From: Burkholderia sp. USMB20
Lineage (GTDB): Bacteria; Pseudomonadota; Gammaproteobacteria; Burkholderiales; Burkholderiaceae
Reading direction: 5' to 3'
NCBI RefSeq assembly: GCF_000949135.2
Contig: NZ_JTAN02000019.1
Location: 434,001 to 498,000, forward strand
Length of the DNA: 64,000 bases
Shown here piece by piece: positions 54,404 through 63,573 of this stretch (positions within the stretch are counted from its first letter, which is position 1; each line of letters opens with the position of its first letter). The notes below the pieces were generated by a model, which was not told the DNA's origin, searched no databases, and saw only the letters and a list, made by a program, of their open reading frames with translations. The translations under genes and the position numbers were made by a program.

Positions 54404-54994
54404 TCAGCTGATTCGCGCGTGCCCTGCCCGAAACTGTCCGGCGATCGTTGCGACGCGTGCGCCATAGCGGCGTGCCGTCTCGAGATCCCCCGGCGACATC
54501 TCGTCGGGCGACGCGTCGGCCGGCGTCTGCGCCATCGGCGCGAGATAGGACCCCATGCGATTCAGGTCGTCGCGCATCGACGCCTTCAGGTTCGCCGGCT
54601 TGATGTCCATGCTCACCCAGACACCGCCGTGCTGCCCGGCGAGCAGCACGAAGTATTCGAGCGTATTGAGCTTGTCGCCGTTGACGCTCGCGCTATTGGT
54701 GAAGCCGCCGAAGATCTTGTTGCGCCACCGGCCGTCGAACCAGGCCTTCGACGATGCGTCGGCGAACTTCTTGAACTGCCAGCTGGGGCCGCCCATGTAG
54801 GTCGGCGAGCCGAACAGGATCGCGTCGGCGCCCGCGAGCGTGTCCCACGCGTCCGGTGCGATGTTCCCGTCGGCGTCGATTGCGACGAGGACGGCGCCCG
54901 CGCCCTCGGCGACAGCCGTTGCCATACGCTGGGTATGCCCATAGCCGGAGTGGTAGACGACGGCCGTCTTAACCGGTGCGATGTGTTGTGTCAT
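54404..54994 (-). CDS. Flavodoxin-fold NAD(P)H:quinone oxidoreductase (WrbA-like)
   Basis: A 196-residue FMN-binding protein. The phosphate-binding loop is YHSGYGHTQRMA, the isoalloxazine-binding region FGSPTYMGGPSWQFKKFAD, and the C-terminal YLAPMAQTP follows. Such enzymes reduce quinones by two electrons and protect against redox stress. It is divergent from a LysR gene 118 bp away, a common arrangement for oxidoreductases of this class. Confidence 0.88.
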   Translation of the reverse strand: MTQHIAPVKTAVVYHSGYGHTQRMATAVAEGAGAVLVAIDADGNIAPDAWDTLAGADAILFGSPTYMGGPSWQFKKFADASSKAWFDGRWRNKIFGGFTNSASVNGDKLNTLEYFVLLAGQHGGVWVSMDIKPANLKASMRDDLNRMGSYLAPMAQTPADASPDEMSPGDLETARRYGARVATIAGQFRAGHARIS

Positions 54995-55092
54995 GGTTGC
55001 GCCCTTTCGTTCAGTTGGTCGTCGGGAGACGACATCGGAAAGCACTCTACTGAGTCGCAATTGAGTTATAAATGACGGCCGATTGAACGTTC

Positions 55093-55112
55093 TGTTACTC
55101 ACCGAGTGAACA
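55093..55112. promoter_or_regulatory. Possible LysR autoregulatory dyad
   Basis: TGTTACTC-ACC-GAGTGAACA is an imperfect dyad ending at the LysR start codon. Its position would let the regulator repress its own gene. Two ACTGAGT/ATTGAGT-like direct repeats lie about 45 bp further toward the flavoprotein gene. Confidence 0.4.
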
Positions 55113-56018
55113 ATGCAAAACCTCGATGCGCTGTTGATCTTTGCCCGTGTCGCCGAAATGACGAGCTTCACGCGGGCAGCCGAAAGCCTGGGCATCCAGA
55201 AGGGACGTGTCTCGATGGTGATCCGTCGACTCGAGCGCGACGTGGGCGTTGCGCTGTTGCATCGGACGACGCGGAGCGTGCAGCTGACCGAGGACGGACG
55301 CGCGTTCTATTCGCGCGCACGGGACCTGCTGGCCGAAGTCCAGGCATTGCAGTCGATGTTCTCCGGCAACGGCTCGCGACTGCGGGGAAGATTGCGCGTC
55401 GACATGCCGACCGAACTGGCCCGCAGTGTCGTGGTTCCCGCACTCCCGCAACTGATGGCCGCGCATCCAGAGCTGGAACTGGAGCTGTCGAGCACCGATC
55501 GGCGAGTCGATCTCGTCCAGGAAGGCTTCGATTGCGTGATCCGTCTGGGCCCGATCGTGGACGAGACGCTGATCGCGCGACCGTTGGGCCGGCTGCGCAT
55601 GATCAATGCGGCGAGCCCCGGCTACCTGGCGCGGTACGGCGTACCGCATACGCTCGACGATCTGCTCGGCCAGGGACACCGGATGGTCCACTACACGCTG
55701 ACACTCGGGGCGCGTCATCCGGGATGGGAGTGCCCGAACGGCACCAGCTATGCGTCGCTGCCGTTGCCGAGCGCGATGCAGGTCAACAGCGTGCAGACCT
55801 ATCACGCTGCCGGGCTGGCCGGCATCGGCTTGATCCAGGCCGGATATTCAGGGGTCGCGACTCACATCGAAAGCGGCGCGCTGGTGGAGGTGCTGCCCGA
55901 TCTGCGCCCGGAGCCGCTGGCCGCGTGGCTCGTCGTGGCCCATCGACGCAATCTGTCGCCGCGCGTTCGGGCGTTCATGGACTGGATCGAGCGGGTGCTG
56001 GAGCCTTATTTCGACTGA
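55113..56018 (+). CDS. LysR-family transcriptional regulator (CrgA/AaeR-like)
   Basis: A 301-residue LTTR with N-terminal winged helix (LDALLIFARVAEMTSFTRAA, RVSMVIRRLERDVGVALLHR) and effector domain (GRLRVDMPTELARSVVVPAL). The sequence VARTTRSVQLTEDG-like region and the YLARYG-x-P-x-TLDDL stretch are typical of the group that regulates quinone- and aldehyde-detoxifying genes. It is divergent from the WrbA-like and aldo/keto reductase genes, which are its probable targets. Confidence 0.93.
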   Translation: MQNLDALLIFARVAEMTSFTRAAESLGIQKGRVSMVIRRLERDVGVALLHRTTRSVQLTEDGRAFYSRARDLLAEVQALQSMFSGNGSRLRGRLRVDMPTELARSVVVPALPQLMAAHPELELELSSTDRRVDLVQEGFDCVIRLGPIVDETLIARPLGRLRMINAASPGYLARYGVPHTLDDLLGQGHRMVHYTLTLGARHPGWECPNGTSYASLPLPSAMQVNSVQTYHAAGLAGIGLIQAGYSGVATHIESGALVEVLPDLRPEPLAAWLVVAHRRNLSPRVRAFMDWIERVLEPYFD

Positions 56019-56160
56019 GAGCGGCGCGGCGGATTGGCTCGGGGGGCATGGCCCGCGGCCGGGAAACCGATGAGGCCGCTCATGCGATTTGGCCGGGCCG
56101 CCGACATGGTTTGACTGCAAGCTGCGCCGTAACCGGCGACCTCGCGTCGTGACGCCGCAG

Positions 56161-56496
56161 CTAATCCTTCGGCGCGGGCGGCAGAGGAATCCAGTGCGTG
56201 TACGCCGACTGCAGCAGCGCGACGTCGTCGAATCGAGCGACGACCGCAAATCCTCGTGAATCCCACGCCAGCACATTAGACGCCGAGTCCGCATCTTGAC
56301 GCGTCGGGCAGTGCTGATCCGCCGGAATCCAGTTCTGGCCCTGACGTGCCCCCTGCCATCCATCCCACGCGGCCGCCGCGCGTGTTCCCGTGACATAGCC
56401 GCCTTGGTCCCGAACGCGATAGGCCAGGTCGGCGCGATATTCCACCGGCGCGTCGCGGAACCACCATTGTTCAAAAAGCTCTCTCTCGGTGCTCAC
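56161..56496 (-). CDS. Phage-type small protein (DUF551-like end)
   Basis: A 111-residue protein. The start ELFEQWWFRD, AAAAWDGWQGARQGQ in the middle and the end THWIPLPPAP resemble small proteins common in prophage early regions, which often end in a DUF551 motif of this form. No other phage gene is adjacent, so it is probably a prophage relic or a moron-like gene kept in the chromosome. Function unknown. Confidence 0.7.
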   Translation of the reverse strand: MSTERELFEQWWFRDAPVEYRADLAYRVRDQGGYVTGTRAAAAWDGWQGARQGQNWIPADQHCPTRQDADSASNVLAWDSRGFAVVARFDDVALLQSAYTHWIPLPPAPKD

Positions 56497-57045
56497 CGAC
56501 TTCTCCAGTGACGCAGCTTCAGCTTGAATCCGCGGCCGCGAATTCGGCTACGCCCACCACCGTGCAATTCGCGTTCCTGCGGCATCGCAGGCTGACTTCG
56601 TCGCCCATCATGCCGAATCGGACTGCCCTCGGCGCGGCGCGAGCCCAGCCTTCCACCCCGTCAGCATATCGCGATGTGCTGCAACGATGCTGTGCGGCAC
56701 GCGGCATCGTCGTCATGGATAGCGCCATGAGTCGAAGTCGCTTGCTGGCTACCATGCGCCGAACTTCGCTTGAATGTCAAAGCATCGACACGTTCCCGAT
56801 TTGGCACGAAGCGCAGCGAAATCACGCTCCGGTCAAGTCGATGCCGCGGGGATGGCAGTCGCAAAAGTCAAAGGTACTCACGGAGTACGAATTGCCCATG
56901 AATCGACTGGAAACGTGGTGTTTATAGGCGAATTTGCCCGACTGTCGACGAGCATACTTGAGACCGCGACGACCATCCCGCACACGCCACCGAACTTCAG
57001 CTTTCCCGTGCGTCGGACCGCACGAGACCCGCCCGCACCTTGACG
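56497..57045. other. Intergenic region, no gene seen
   Basis: About 550 bp with overlapping short frames on both strands, none with a good ribosome-binding site or a recognisable product. GC content is lower than in the flanking 10 kb. Confidence 0.5.
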
Positions 57046-57357
57046 TCAGAGGGTCATCAACAATCGCAACTGGTGTTCGGTTTCCGTTCCCTTGACCAGC
57101 GCATAACATCGCGTCTCCCGTCGCTCGATCACTGAAAGGCCTTCCGCATCGGAGAAGGTGTTCCATACGACGCCGTCGATACTTGCCCATTCTCCGCGGG
57201 TTCGCGCAAAGGCGCGCAACAGCGGACTGGCTTCACGGCGCAGAACGACACGGTCCGCATTCAGCACACAGGTCGACCAGCCACCGCGGAGGATCAGGTA
57301 ACAGGGTACCGAACGGTGATCAATTCTCGTGAGCACAGTTGTTTCTTCCATTTTCAT
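57046..57357 (-). CDS. Hypothetical protein, 103 residues
   Basis: A short frame with no recognised family. It contains CYLILRGGWSTCVLNADRVV and CYALVKGTETEHQLRLLMTL, a strand-rich pattern with cysteines. ATG 57357 is assumed; the ribosome-binding site is weak. It belongs to the patch of small genes between 56 and 59.5 kb. Confidence 0.5.
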   Translation of the reverse strand: MKMEETTVLTRIDHRSVPCYLILRGGWSTCVLNADRVVLRREASPLLRAFARTRGEWASIDGVVWNTFSDAEGLSVIERRETRCYALVKGTETEHQLRLLMTL

Positions 57358-57534
57358 CGCGACGAGGTCCAACGGTTCGCATTGCAGACGAAGTTATCGA
57401 GCCGATCGAAGCGTGCGCGGCCACGGCCGGATGGTGAAGCCGGCCGGATCGCGACACATCCCGACGGCGGACGCTTCTGCTCGTGCGGCCCCGCACGGCA
57501 GCCCCGCTCGCGACAACCAGACAGGGAGGAGCCC

Positions 57535-57750
57535 ATGCTCTTCAATACGACACGCTTCCGGATCGATCCGACGCCCCGCAGGGCCGATGGCGAGTACATC
57601 GCACATGCGAGAATCACCACGACGCTGCTGGACGGAGGTGAGAGAGAGGTGCATTCCAGCGGCGATCTGGCCGGCTTCGATGCGCGCGACGATGCGATTG
57701 CGTACGCGACGCAATGGGCGCAGGGATGGCTGGCCGCTCAATTTGGCTGA
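57535..57750 (+). CDS. Small conserved-looking protein, 71 residues
   Basis: A short protein with a clean GGGAGGA ribosome-binding site before ATG 57535. The sequence IAHARITTTLLDGGEREVHS followed by DLAGFDARDDAIAYATQWAQ is typical of small Burkholderia proteins that have a strand pair and a C-terminal helix. No function is known. A protein with a similar end is at 59144-59428. Confidence 0.7.
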   Translation: MLFNTTRFRIDPTPRRADGEYIAHARITTTLLDGGEREVHSSGDLAGFDARDDAIAYATQWAQGWLAAQFG

Positions 57751-57804
57751 AGGCAAGAAGGCGGTGGCGCAGCTGTGGCTCGAGCGTCGGGCATCGTGGC
57801 TGCG

Positions 57805-58122
57805 TTACCGCCTGGGATGCTTCATTTCCTCGGCTTCCATCGCGGCGAGTCGCTCTTCACTTGCGGATACGGGTTCCATGGCTTCGTCGATCGAAGTCAA
57901 TGCATATTCGCAGGCCAGCTTCACTTCTTCAACGGTAGTCTCCGGCTGCTCGTCGTCGCCAGGCGGCGGGGAAAGCATGTCTGCGAGCATCATGGCCAAC
58001 TCGGGGGTGTCCCATGGTTCGCCCTTTTGCGCCTTCTTCTTTATATAGTGCCGGATTTCCGCATCTTGCTCGGGCGAGAGCGGAAGGTGTCGAAACGTGT
58101 TGCCTGGGTTAGCGTCAATCAT
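57805..58122 (-). CDS. Hypothetical acidic protein, 105 residues
   Basis: An acidic helical protein (LSPEQDAEIRHYIKKKAQKG; PETTVEEVKLACEYALTSID). GGAG six bases before ATG 58122 supports the start. No family was recognised. An in-frame upstream extension to 58269 is unlikely to be translated. Confidence 0.65.
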   Translation of the reverse strand: MIDANPGNTFRHLPLSPEQDAEIRHYIKKKAQKGEPWDTPELAMMLADMLSPPPGDDEQPETTVEEVKLACEYALTSIDEAMEPVSASEERLAAMEAEEMKHPRR

Positions 58123-58213
58123 GTGTTGCTCCGAAATTCGAATGCGACTCCCGTGGGCTGCTCCCTGCCATGCGCGTGCACCCGGAACAAGACGAGAACG
58201 AAGGAGCAGCTTC

Positions 58214-58450
58214 CTATTTTCGGCAGCGCGAATCCTGAATGCGTTCGAGGCGGACCAAAAGCTCGTCAACCTGCAGTGCGAGGACCTTGCTTCGCTCGGA
58301 TTGTGTGCGGAGCTTGTCGAGCTTGACTCTCCAGTACGCGGGATCGTTCACGGACGATCGGTTGATGAAGGCGTGTTGCGCTTGCTCGAGCAGCCCGACC
58401 GATCGTCTGATATGGGCCAACTCGCGTTCCGCGTCGCAGTACCAGCTCAT
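58214..58450 (-). CDS. Hypothetical helical protein, 78 residues
   Basis: A small, probably coiled-coil protein (ERELAHIRRSVGLLEQAQHA; VLALQVDELLVRLERIQDS). AAGGCGG precedes the ATG at usable distance. It lies upstream of the 105-residue gene on the same strand. Function unknown. Confidence 0.55.
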   Translation of the reverse strand: MSWYCDAERELAHIRRSVGLLEQAQHAFINRSSVNDPAYWRVKLDKLRTQSERSKVLALQVDELLVRLERIQDSRCRK

Positions 58451-58641
58451 GCTTGCCGCCTTCTGATCATGATTTTCATCCTGGCTTGCTGCACGGCGCG
58501 ACTGGCGTACCGATCAATCTTCCTGCCGGTGCGCGGCGGCCGGCCGGCATGCTGCCTGCGTCGTCCGGCCGCCTTACCGCATGCCGGGGATCGGGATGGC
58601 GACGTAAGCCCCGTGGCCGGCACGTTGTTCCCGCCGTTCTT

Positions 58642-58854
58642 CTAGTACATCTTGCGGGGCGGCAACATGCGCTTCGCCCGCAAGCGCTGCCGGGCAACGG
58701 CACTGGCCTTTTTCCGCTTGCGCTCCGTCGTGGGCTTCTCGTAGCTGGTGCGACTGCGCAACTCGCGAATCAGCCCGGTCTTCTCGATACTGCGCCGGAA
58801 GCGCCGCAGCGCGACATCGAGGGGTTCGTTGATCTTCAGTGTGATGGTTGTCAT
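58642..58854 (-). CDS. rpsU: 30S ribosomal protein S21
   Basis: A 70-residue S21. The sequence [20 protein letters not shown] followed by [20 protein letters not shown] and the basic C-terminus are diagnostic. It is set in a patch of unrelated small genes rather than next to dnaG or rpoD, so it is probably one of several S21 copies that may change translation initiation under particular conditions. Confidence 0.95.
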   Translation of the reverse strand: MTTITLKINEPLDVALRRFRRSIEKTGLIRELRSRTSYEKPTTERKRKKASAVARQRLRAKRMLPPRKMY

Positions 58855-58887
58855 GTAATGCCTGTTGGAAAACTTTCGACGGAAAAA

Positions 58888-59097
58888 CTAGCCGAGTCGT
58901 GTCATGACGGTGCTCGCTATCGCGTCGGATTCGAACTCCGAATACCCGGCTCCGATCGAAAATGCGCGCACCGCCGCGAACATCTGCAGCTCTTGTTGAT
59001 GGCACCGCGCAGAATGGGTCATTCCAGCGGGCAGGACAGCATCGCTCCGCGTGAGCTTGCACCGCTGGACCAGATCGAGAAGCTCGTCGACGATCAT
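58888..59097 (-). CDS. Hypothetical protein, 69 residues
   Basis: A small protein (MIVDELLDLVQRCKLTRSDA; FAAVRAFSIGAGYSEFESDA) with an excellent GGAGG ribosome-binding site five bases before ATG 59097. It lies 33 bp upstream of rpsU on the same strand and may be cotranscribed with it. No family was recognised. Confidence 0.65.
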   Translation of the reverse strand: MIVDELLDLVQRCKLTRSDAVLPAGMTHSARCHQQELQMFAAVRAFSIGAGYSEFESDAIASTVMTRLG

Positions 59098-59143
59098 TTC
59101 GCCCTCCAAATTGATGGCAAGTCACGCTGCCATGCGAGTCGTG

Positions 59144-59428
59144 TCAGACGGCGTCCGAAAAGAAGCTCAGCTTTTCGCGATCGTCGTCAATGACGCGCTC
59201 GGCATAGCGCAGCGACGCACGCCGTGCGTCACCGGCCGTGTCGAACGGGCCGTCGCCGACGAGCCTGAAAGTCTGGCTCTGCGTCAGCGTGTCGGTGGTG
59301 CCGCGAAGACAAATCTTGACCGCTGCGTCGAAGCCGGCCTCGTAGTTGTGCGGCAAGCCATCCAGCGCAGGCACGTGCGGGTAAATCAGTGGATAGATCT
59401 CGAATCCACGGTAGATATGCATGCTCAT
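59144..59428 (-). CDS. Hypothetical protein of a small Burkholderia-type family, 94 residues
   Basis: A protein with MHIYRGFEIYPLIYPHVPA at the N-terminus and GDARRASLRYAERVIDDDRE near the end. This pattern is frequent among small Burkholderia proteins of unknown role. AGGAG precedes tandem ATG codons at 59431 and 59428; the second gives better spacing. It is first in a likely unit ending at rpsU. Confidence 0.68.
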   Translation of the reverse strand: MSMHIYRGFEIYPLIYPHVPALDGLPHNYEAGFDAAVKICLRGTTDTLTQSQTFRLVGDGPFDTAGDARRASLRYAERVIDDDREKLSFFSDAV

Positions 59429-59958
59429 CATGAACTCCTGACGATCGCTTCTCGGCGACTCGCAAGGACGAGCGTAGGCAGCCAGCATCGCCTGATGCAT
59501 GGCGCGACGGGTCGTGGTGAAAGGGACAAACGTTGCGCGCGAGGCAATGCGCGACGCAACACGGTGGCAGGTGGAGGGCGAGCGGTCGAACAGCAAACGG
59601 AGGCTCGAACGAAACCATCATACGCGCATCGTCGATCGGGTGTCCATTTTATTTCGACCGCGACGAGGCAGATGACGAAGTGCGTTGTCGCGCCGTGATC
59701 GCGGCTCACCCCATGCCGTCGTGCCCTCGTTCATCGAAACGCTTTCGACGTGGCGAGTCGACCAGATGAAGACCACGCCGATCACTGCCGTCGACGAGCA
59801 TCTTCCCGGCGACCAAACTTTTGCATCTCCACCATCTTCCGTCAGTCGACCGAATACAGAAGCAACTTCGCCTAATGCAAGCCGCCGAGGCATGCACGCA
59901 CCCATTCATTGATCCGACGATAGCGGACAGCCGTGGCCACCCCGACTCACGCCGCCGA
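59429..59958. other. Intergenic region, no gene seen
   Basis: About 530 bp. A minus-strand frame of 95 codons (59618-59905) has neither a clear ribosome-binding site nor family-like sequence. The region probably holds promoters for the small-gene unit. Confidence 0.5.
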
Positions 59959-60834
59959 TCATTCGCCGGCGGCGGCGTTCGATCCGGCGTTGACGGCTGC
60001 AGCCAGCGCGGCGATCCGCTCGGCGCGCAACAGCACCGGCCGATCGACCATCTTCCCGTCGACCGTCACCACGCCGCCATTCGAATCGCGCATCGCATCG
60101 AGCACGCGCCGCGCCCAGCGCGCTTCGTCGTCGCTCGGTCGAAAGCATCGGTGCACGAAGCCGATCTGCTTCGGATGGATGCACAGCTTCGCGCCGAATC
60201 CCAACTGCTTGCCGTTGAATGCATCGCGCGCGATACGCTCGCCGTCATCGATATCCGGCGTCACGCCGTCGACCGGCGATTCGATCCCGGCCACCCGCGA
60301 GATCAGCACGAGTTGCGAGCGGAAGTGATTGAGCGAAACGCCATCGTCCGACATGCCCATGTCCGCGATGAAATCGAGCGTGCCGAACATCAACCGCTCG
60401 ACGTACGGCGCTTTCGCGACATCGAGCGCGTTCCACATGCCGTGTGCGCTTTCGATCAACGGATAGACCGGCACACGCCGGCGCGCGAGCGCAACGGCAG
60501 CGCACACGTCGTCGGCACGCTCGGCCTTCGGCAGCACGATACCGGCCACGCCCTTCAACGCGCCGAGCGCGGCATCCGCGTCGAACCATCGCGTGTTCCG
60601 CGCGTTGATCCGCACGAGCACCGGATGCTCGGGCGAAACCCACGCCGCTATCGCATCGCGCGCCGCCACTTTCGCCTCCGGCTCGACGGCATCCTCGAGG
60701 TCGATGATGATCGCATCGGCGCCGCTTGCGAGCGCCTTGTCGAAGCGCTCCGGCTTGCTCCCCGGCACGAACAGATACGACTGGGCCTGCGCCACGCGGC
60801 CACCGCCGGCGCGCATCGCGGCATCAGACGGCAT
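59959..60834 (-). CDS. CitE/HpcH-family CoA-ester lyase
   Basis: A 291-residue TIM-barrel enzyme of the citrate lyase beta/malyl-CoA lyase group. It shows SYLFVPGSKPERFDKALASG, the acidic IIIDLEDAVEPEAK with metal ligands, VLVRINARNT, LPKAERADDV, PLIESAHGMWNAL and CIHPKQI. It cleaves or hydrolyses a hydroxyacyl-CoA such as citramalyl-, malyl- or beta-methylmalyl-CoA. Its start overlaps the etfA stop by 11 bp, so it is transcribed with the electron-transfer flavoprotein genes. Confidence 0.92.
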   Translation of the reverse strand: MPSDAAMRAGGGRVAQAQSYLFVPGSKPERFDKALASGADAIIIDLEDAVEPEAKVAARDAIAAWVSPEHPVLVRINARNTRWFDADAALGALKGVAGIVLPKAERADDVCAAVALARRRVPVYPLIESAHGMWNALDVAKAPYVERLMFGTLDFIADMGMSDDGVSLNHFRSQLVLISRVAGIESPVDGVTPDIDDGERIARDAFNGKQLGFGAKLCIHPKQIGFVHRCFRPSDDEARWARRVLDAMRDSNGGVVTVDGKMVDRPVLLRAERIAALAAAVNAGSNAAAGE

Positions 60835-61756
60835 CGACCACCTCCGGAACCCGTTCGAACAGATCGCCGACGAGGCCGTAGTCGGCCACGCTGAAGATCG
60901 GTGCTTCCGGATCCTTGTTGATCGCGACGATCACCTTCGAATCCTTCATGCCGGCCAAGTGCTGGATCGCACCCGAGATGCCGACCGCGATGTACAGCTG
61001 CGGTGCGACGATCTTGCCGGTCTGGCCGACTTGATAGTCGTTCGGCACGTAGCCGGCGTCGACTGCCGCGCGCGAAGCGCCGAGTGCCGCCGACAGCTTG
61101 TCGGCCAGCGGCTCGAGAACCTTCGTGTAGTTCTCGCCGCTGCCCAGGCCGCGGCCACCCGACACGATGATGCTCGCCGACGTCAGCTCCGGACGGTCCA
61201 GCTTCGTCACTTCACGGCTCACGAATTGCGACTTGCCGGCGTCCGCCGCGGCTTCGATCTTCTCGATCGCTGCGCTGCCGCCTTCCGCTGCCACCGGATC
61301 GAAACCCGTCGCGCGCACCGTGATGACCTTGATCGGGTCGCTCGACTGCACCGTCGCGATCGCGTTGCCCGCGTAGATCGGGCGCTCGAACGTGTCGGCA
61401 CTGTCAACAGCCGTGATGTCGGAGATCTGCGCGACGTCCAGCTTCGCGGCGATACGCGGCGCGATGTTCTTGCCGTAAGCCGTTGCCGGCGCGAGGATGT
61501 GCGAGTAGTCCTTCGCGATGTTCAGCGCGGTCGCCTCGACGTTTTCCGCGAGGCCCGCTTCGAGTTGCGGCGCATCGGCCAGCAACACCTTCGACACACC
61601 TGCGATCTTCGCTGCTGCATCGGCCGCACCTTGCGCGTTGTGGCCCGCGACCAGCACGTGAATGTCGCCACCGATCTTCGCTGCCGCCGCCACCGTGTTC
61701 AGCGTCGCGGCCTTGATCGACGCGTTGTCGTGTTCTGCAATCACCAGAATCGTCAT
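60824..61756 (-). CDS. etfA: Electron-transfer flavoprotein alpha subunit
   Basis: A 310-residue FAD-binding subunit. Typical features are [20 protein letters not shown] at the start, [40 protein letters not shown] and [20 protein letters not shown], which binds FAD. ETF accepts electrons from acyl-CoA dehydrogenases (one is encoded at 38261-39418) and passes them to the quinone pool. It lies 16 bp downstream of etfB. Confidence 0.97.
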   Translation of the reverse strand: MTILVIAEHDNASIKAATLNTVAAAAKIGGDIHVLVAGHNAQGAADAAAKIAGVSKVLLADAPQLEAGLAENVEATALNIAKDYSHILAPATAYGKNIAPRIAAKLDVAQISDITAVDSADTFERPIYAGNAIATVQSSDPIKVITVRATGFDPVAAEGGSAAIEKIEAAADAGKSQFVSREVTKLDRPELTSASIIVSGGRGLGSGENYTKVLEPLADKLSAALGASRAAVDAGYVPNDYQVGQTGKIVAPQLYIAVGISGAIQHLAGMKDSKVIVAINKDPEAPIFSVADYGLVGDLFERVPEVVDAV

Positions 61757-61772
61757 TTCTTTCCGCTCCCTC

Positions 61773-62522
61773 TTACAGCACCTTGGCTTCGGTCTTCAGC
61801 TTTTCGACCAGCGTCTTCACGTCCGGCACCTTCACGCCGGCCGCGCGCTTCGGCGGCTCGGCCACCTTCAGCGTCTTCAGACGCGGCGCGACATCCACGC
61901 CGAGGTCTTCCGGCTTCACCGTTTCCAGCGGCTTCTTCTTCGCCTTCATGATGTTCGGCAGCGTCACGTAGCGCGGCTCGTTCAGGCGCAGGTCGGTCGT
62001 GACCACCGCCGGCAGCGACAGCGACAGCGTTTCCGCGCCACCGTCGACTTCACGGGCCACGGTTGCCTTGCCGTCGGCGATCGTGACCTTCGACGCGAAC
62101 GTCGCTTGCGGCAGGCCGGCCAGCGCGGCCAGCATCTGGCCCGTCTGGTTCGAATCGTCGTCGATCGCCTGCTTGCCGAGGATCACGAGTTGCGGCTGTT
62201 CCTTGTCGACCAGCGCCTTCAGGATCTTCGCGACTGCGAGCGGCTCGACGCTGTCGTTCGACTCGACGAGGATCGCGCGATCCGCGCCGATCGCCAGCGC
62301 CGTACGCAGCGTTTCCTGCGCTTGCGTCACGCCGACCGATACCGCGATCACTTCGGTCGCCACGCCCGCTTCCTTCAGGCGCACCGCTTCTTCCACCGCG
62401 ATTTCGTCGAACGGGTTCATCGACATCTTCACGTTCGCGATGTCGACGCCCGTGTTGTCCGACTTCACGCGGACCTTCACGTTGTAATCGACCACTCTTT
62501 TCACTGGCACCAGGATTTTCAT
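61773..62522 (-). CDS. etfB: Electron-transfer flavoprotein beta subunit
   Basis: A 249-residue subunit with [20 protein letters not shown] at the start, [37 protein letters not shown] and the signature [23 protein letters not shown] 62522 is used; two further codons upstream are possible. It is first in the etfB, etfA, CitE-like unit. Confidence 0.97.
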   Translation of the reverse strand: MKILVPVKRVVDYNVKVRVKSDNTGVDIANVKMSMNPFDEIAVEEAVRLKEAGVATEVIAVSVGVTQAQETLRTALAIGADRAILVESNDSVEPLAVAKILKALVDKEQPQLVILGKQAIDDDSNQTGQMLAALAGLPQATFASKVTIADGKATVAREVDGGAETLSLSLPAVVTTDLRLNEPRYVTLPNIMKAKKKPLETVKPEDLGVDVAPRLKTLKVAEPPKRAAGVKVPDVKTLVEKLKTEAKVL

Positions 62523-62675
62523 GCACACGCTCCAAAGTTACGAATACGACCAGAGGCCATTCTATAGCGAGGCCTCATGACTGCGCGGCCAAGCGGACCA
62601 ATCCATCGCGGCTATCGAGGATAGCGCGCCTCTCCGGCGCGCCGGCAATAGCGAACGGTCGTTCTATTTTAAAAG

Positions 62676-62706
62676 AGAAAAAACCCGGACGCAAAGCCCG
62701 GGTTTT
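62676..62706 (-). terminator. Intrinsic terminator of the met operon
   Basis: On the minus strand a GC stem (CCCGG…CCGGG) with an eight-base loop is followed by a run of six U, about 50 bp after the metQ stop. It separates the methionine transporter operon from the promoter of etfB. Confidence 0.88.
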
Positions 62707-62751
62707 CGATCATCGACTCTAATCGTCACCGGGCGCGCCCCGCATCACGTG

Positions 62752-63546
62752 TTACCAGGCAGCGATCACCGCGCCGCCGAACTTCTGTTCGATGAACTGC
62801 TTCACTTCCGCGGAATGATAAGCCGCGACCAGCTTCGCGACCCACGGCTTGCCCCGGTCGGCCTCGCGAATCGCGAGAATGTTCGCGTACGGGCCGGTCG
62901 GGCCCTCGATCGCGATCGCATCCTGTTTCGGTTTCAACCCCGCTTCCATCGCGTAGTTGGTATTGATCGCCGCCGCGTCGACGTCGCCGAGCGAGCGCGG
63001 AATCTGCGCCGCATCGAGCTCGACGATCTTCAGCTTGCGCGGGTTGTCGACGATGTCGAGCGGCGTCGCCTTCAGCCCGGCGTCCGCGCGCAGCTTCAGC
63101 AGCCCCTGCTTCTGCAGCAACAGCAGCGCACGGCCGCCGTTGGTCGGATCGTTCGGCACCGCGATGCGCGCGCCCGGCTTCAACTCGGCCAGCGACTTCA
63201 CCCGCTTCGAATAGATGCCCATCGGGAACGTGACGGTCTCCGCGACCTTGATCAGCTTGTAGCCGCGATCCTTCACCTGCGCCTGCAGATACGGATCGTG
63301 CTGGTAGCTGTTCGCGTCGAGATCGCCGGACGCGAGCGCCGCGTTCGGTTGCACGTAATCCGAGAATTCGACGACGCGGATGTCGAGGCCGCCCTTGGCC
63401 GCGACCTTCTTCACCACCTCCATGATCTGCGCGTGCGGGCCGCCCGTCACGCCCACCTTGATGATTTCGGTCTGCGCGTGCGCGCTCGCGAACAGTGCGG
63501 CCGCGCCGAATGCGGCCGCGAACTTCAGCATGAAGCGTCGTTGCAT
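62752..63546 (-). CDS. metQ: D-methionine-type ABC transporter substrate-binding protein
   Basis: A 264-residue NlpA-family periplasmic binding protein. The signal peptide MQRRFMLKFAAAFGAAALFA ends in ASAHAQ, with no lipobox cysteine, so the protein is soluble rather than a lipoprotein as in Escherichia coli. Family blocks are IIKVGVTGGPHAQIMEVVKK, GDLDANSYQHDPYL, RIAVPNDPTNGGRALLLLQ and NTNYAMEAGL. GGGG/GGAT precedes ATG 63546. It lies 27 bp after metI. Confidence 0.94.
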   Translation of the reverse strand: MQRRFMLKFAAAFGAAALFASAHAQTEIIKVGVTGGPHAQIMEVVKKVAAKGGLDIRVVEFSDYVQPNAALASGDLDANSYQHDPYLQAQVKDRGYKLIKVAETVTFPMGIYSKRVKSLAELKPGARIAVPNDPTNGGRALLLLQKQGLLKLRADAGLKATPLDIVDNPRKLKIVELDAAQIPRSLGDVDAAAINTNYAMEAGLKPKQDAIAIEGPTGPYANILAIREADRGKPWVAKLVAAYHSAEVKQFIEQKFGGAVIAAW

Positions 63547-63573
63547 CCTATCCCCCAACGAATGAATGTCGTT

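Noticed and set aside
59618-59905. Minus-strand frame of 95 codons before the CitE-like gene
   Set aside because: No ribosome-binding site and no family-like sequence.
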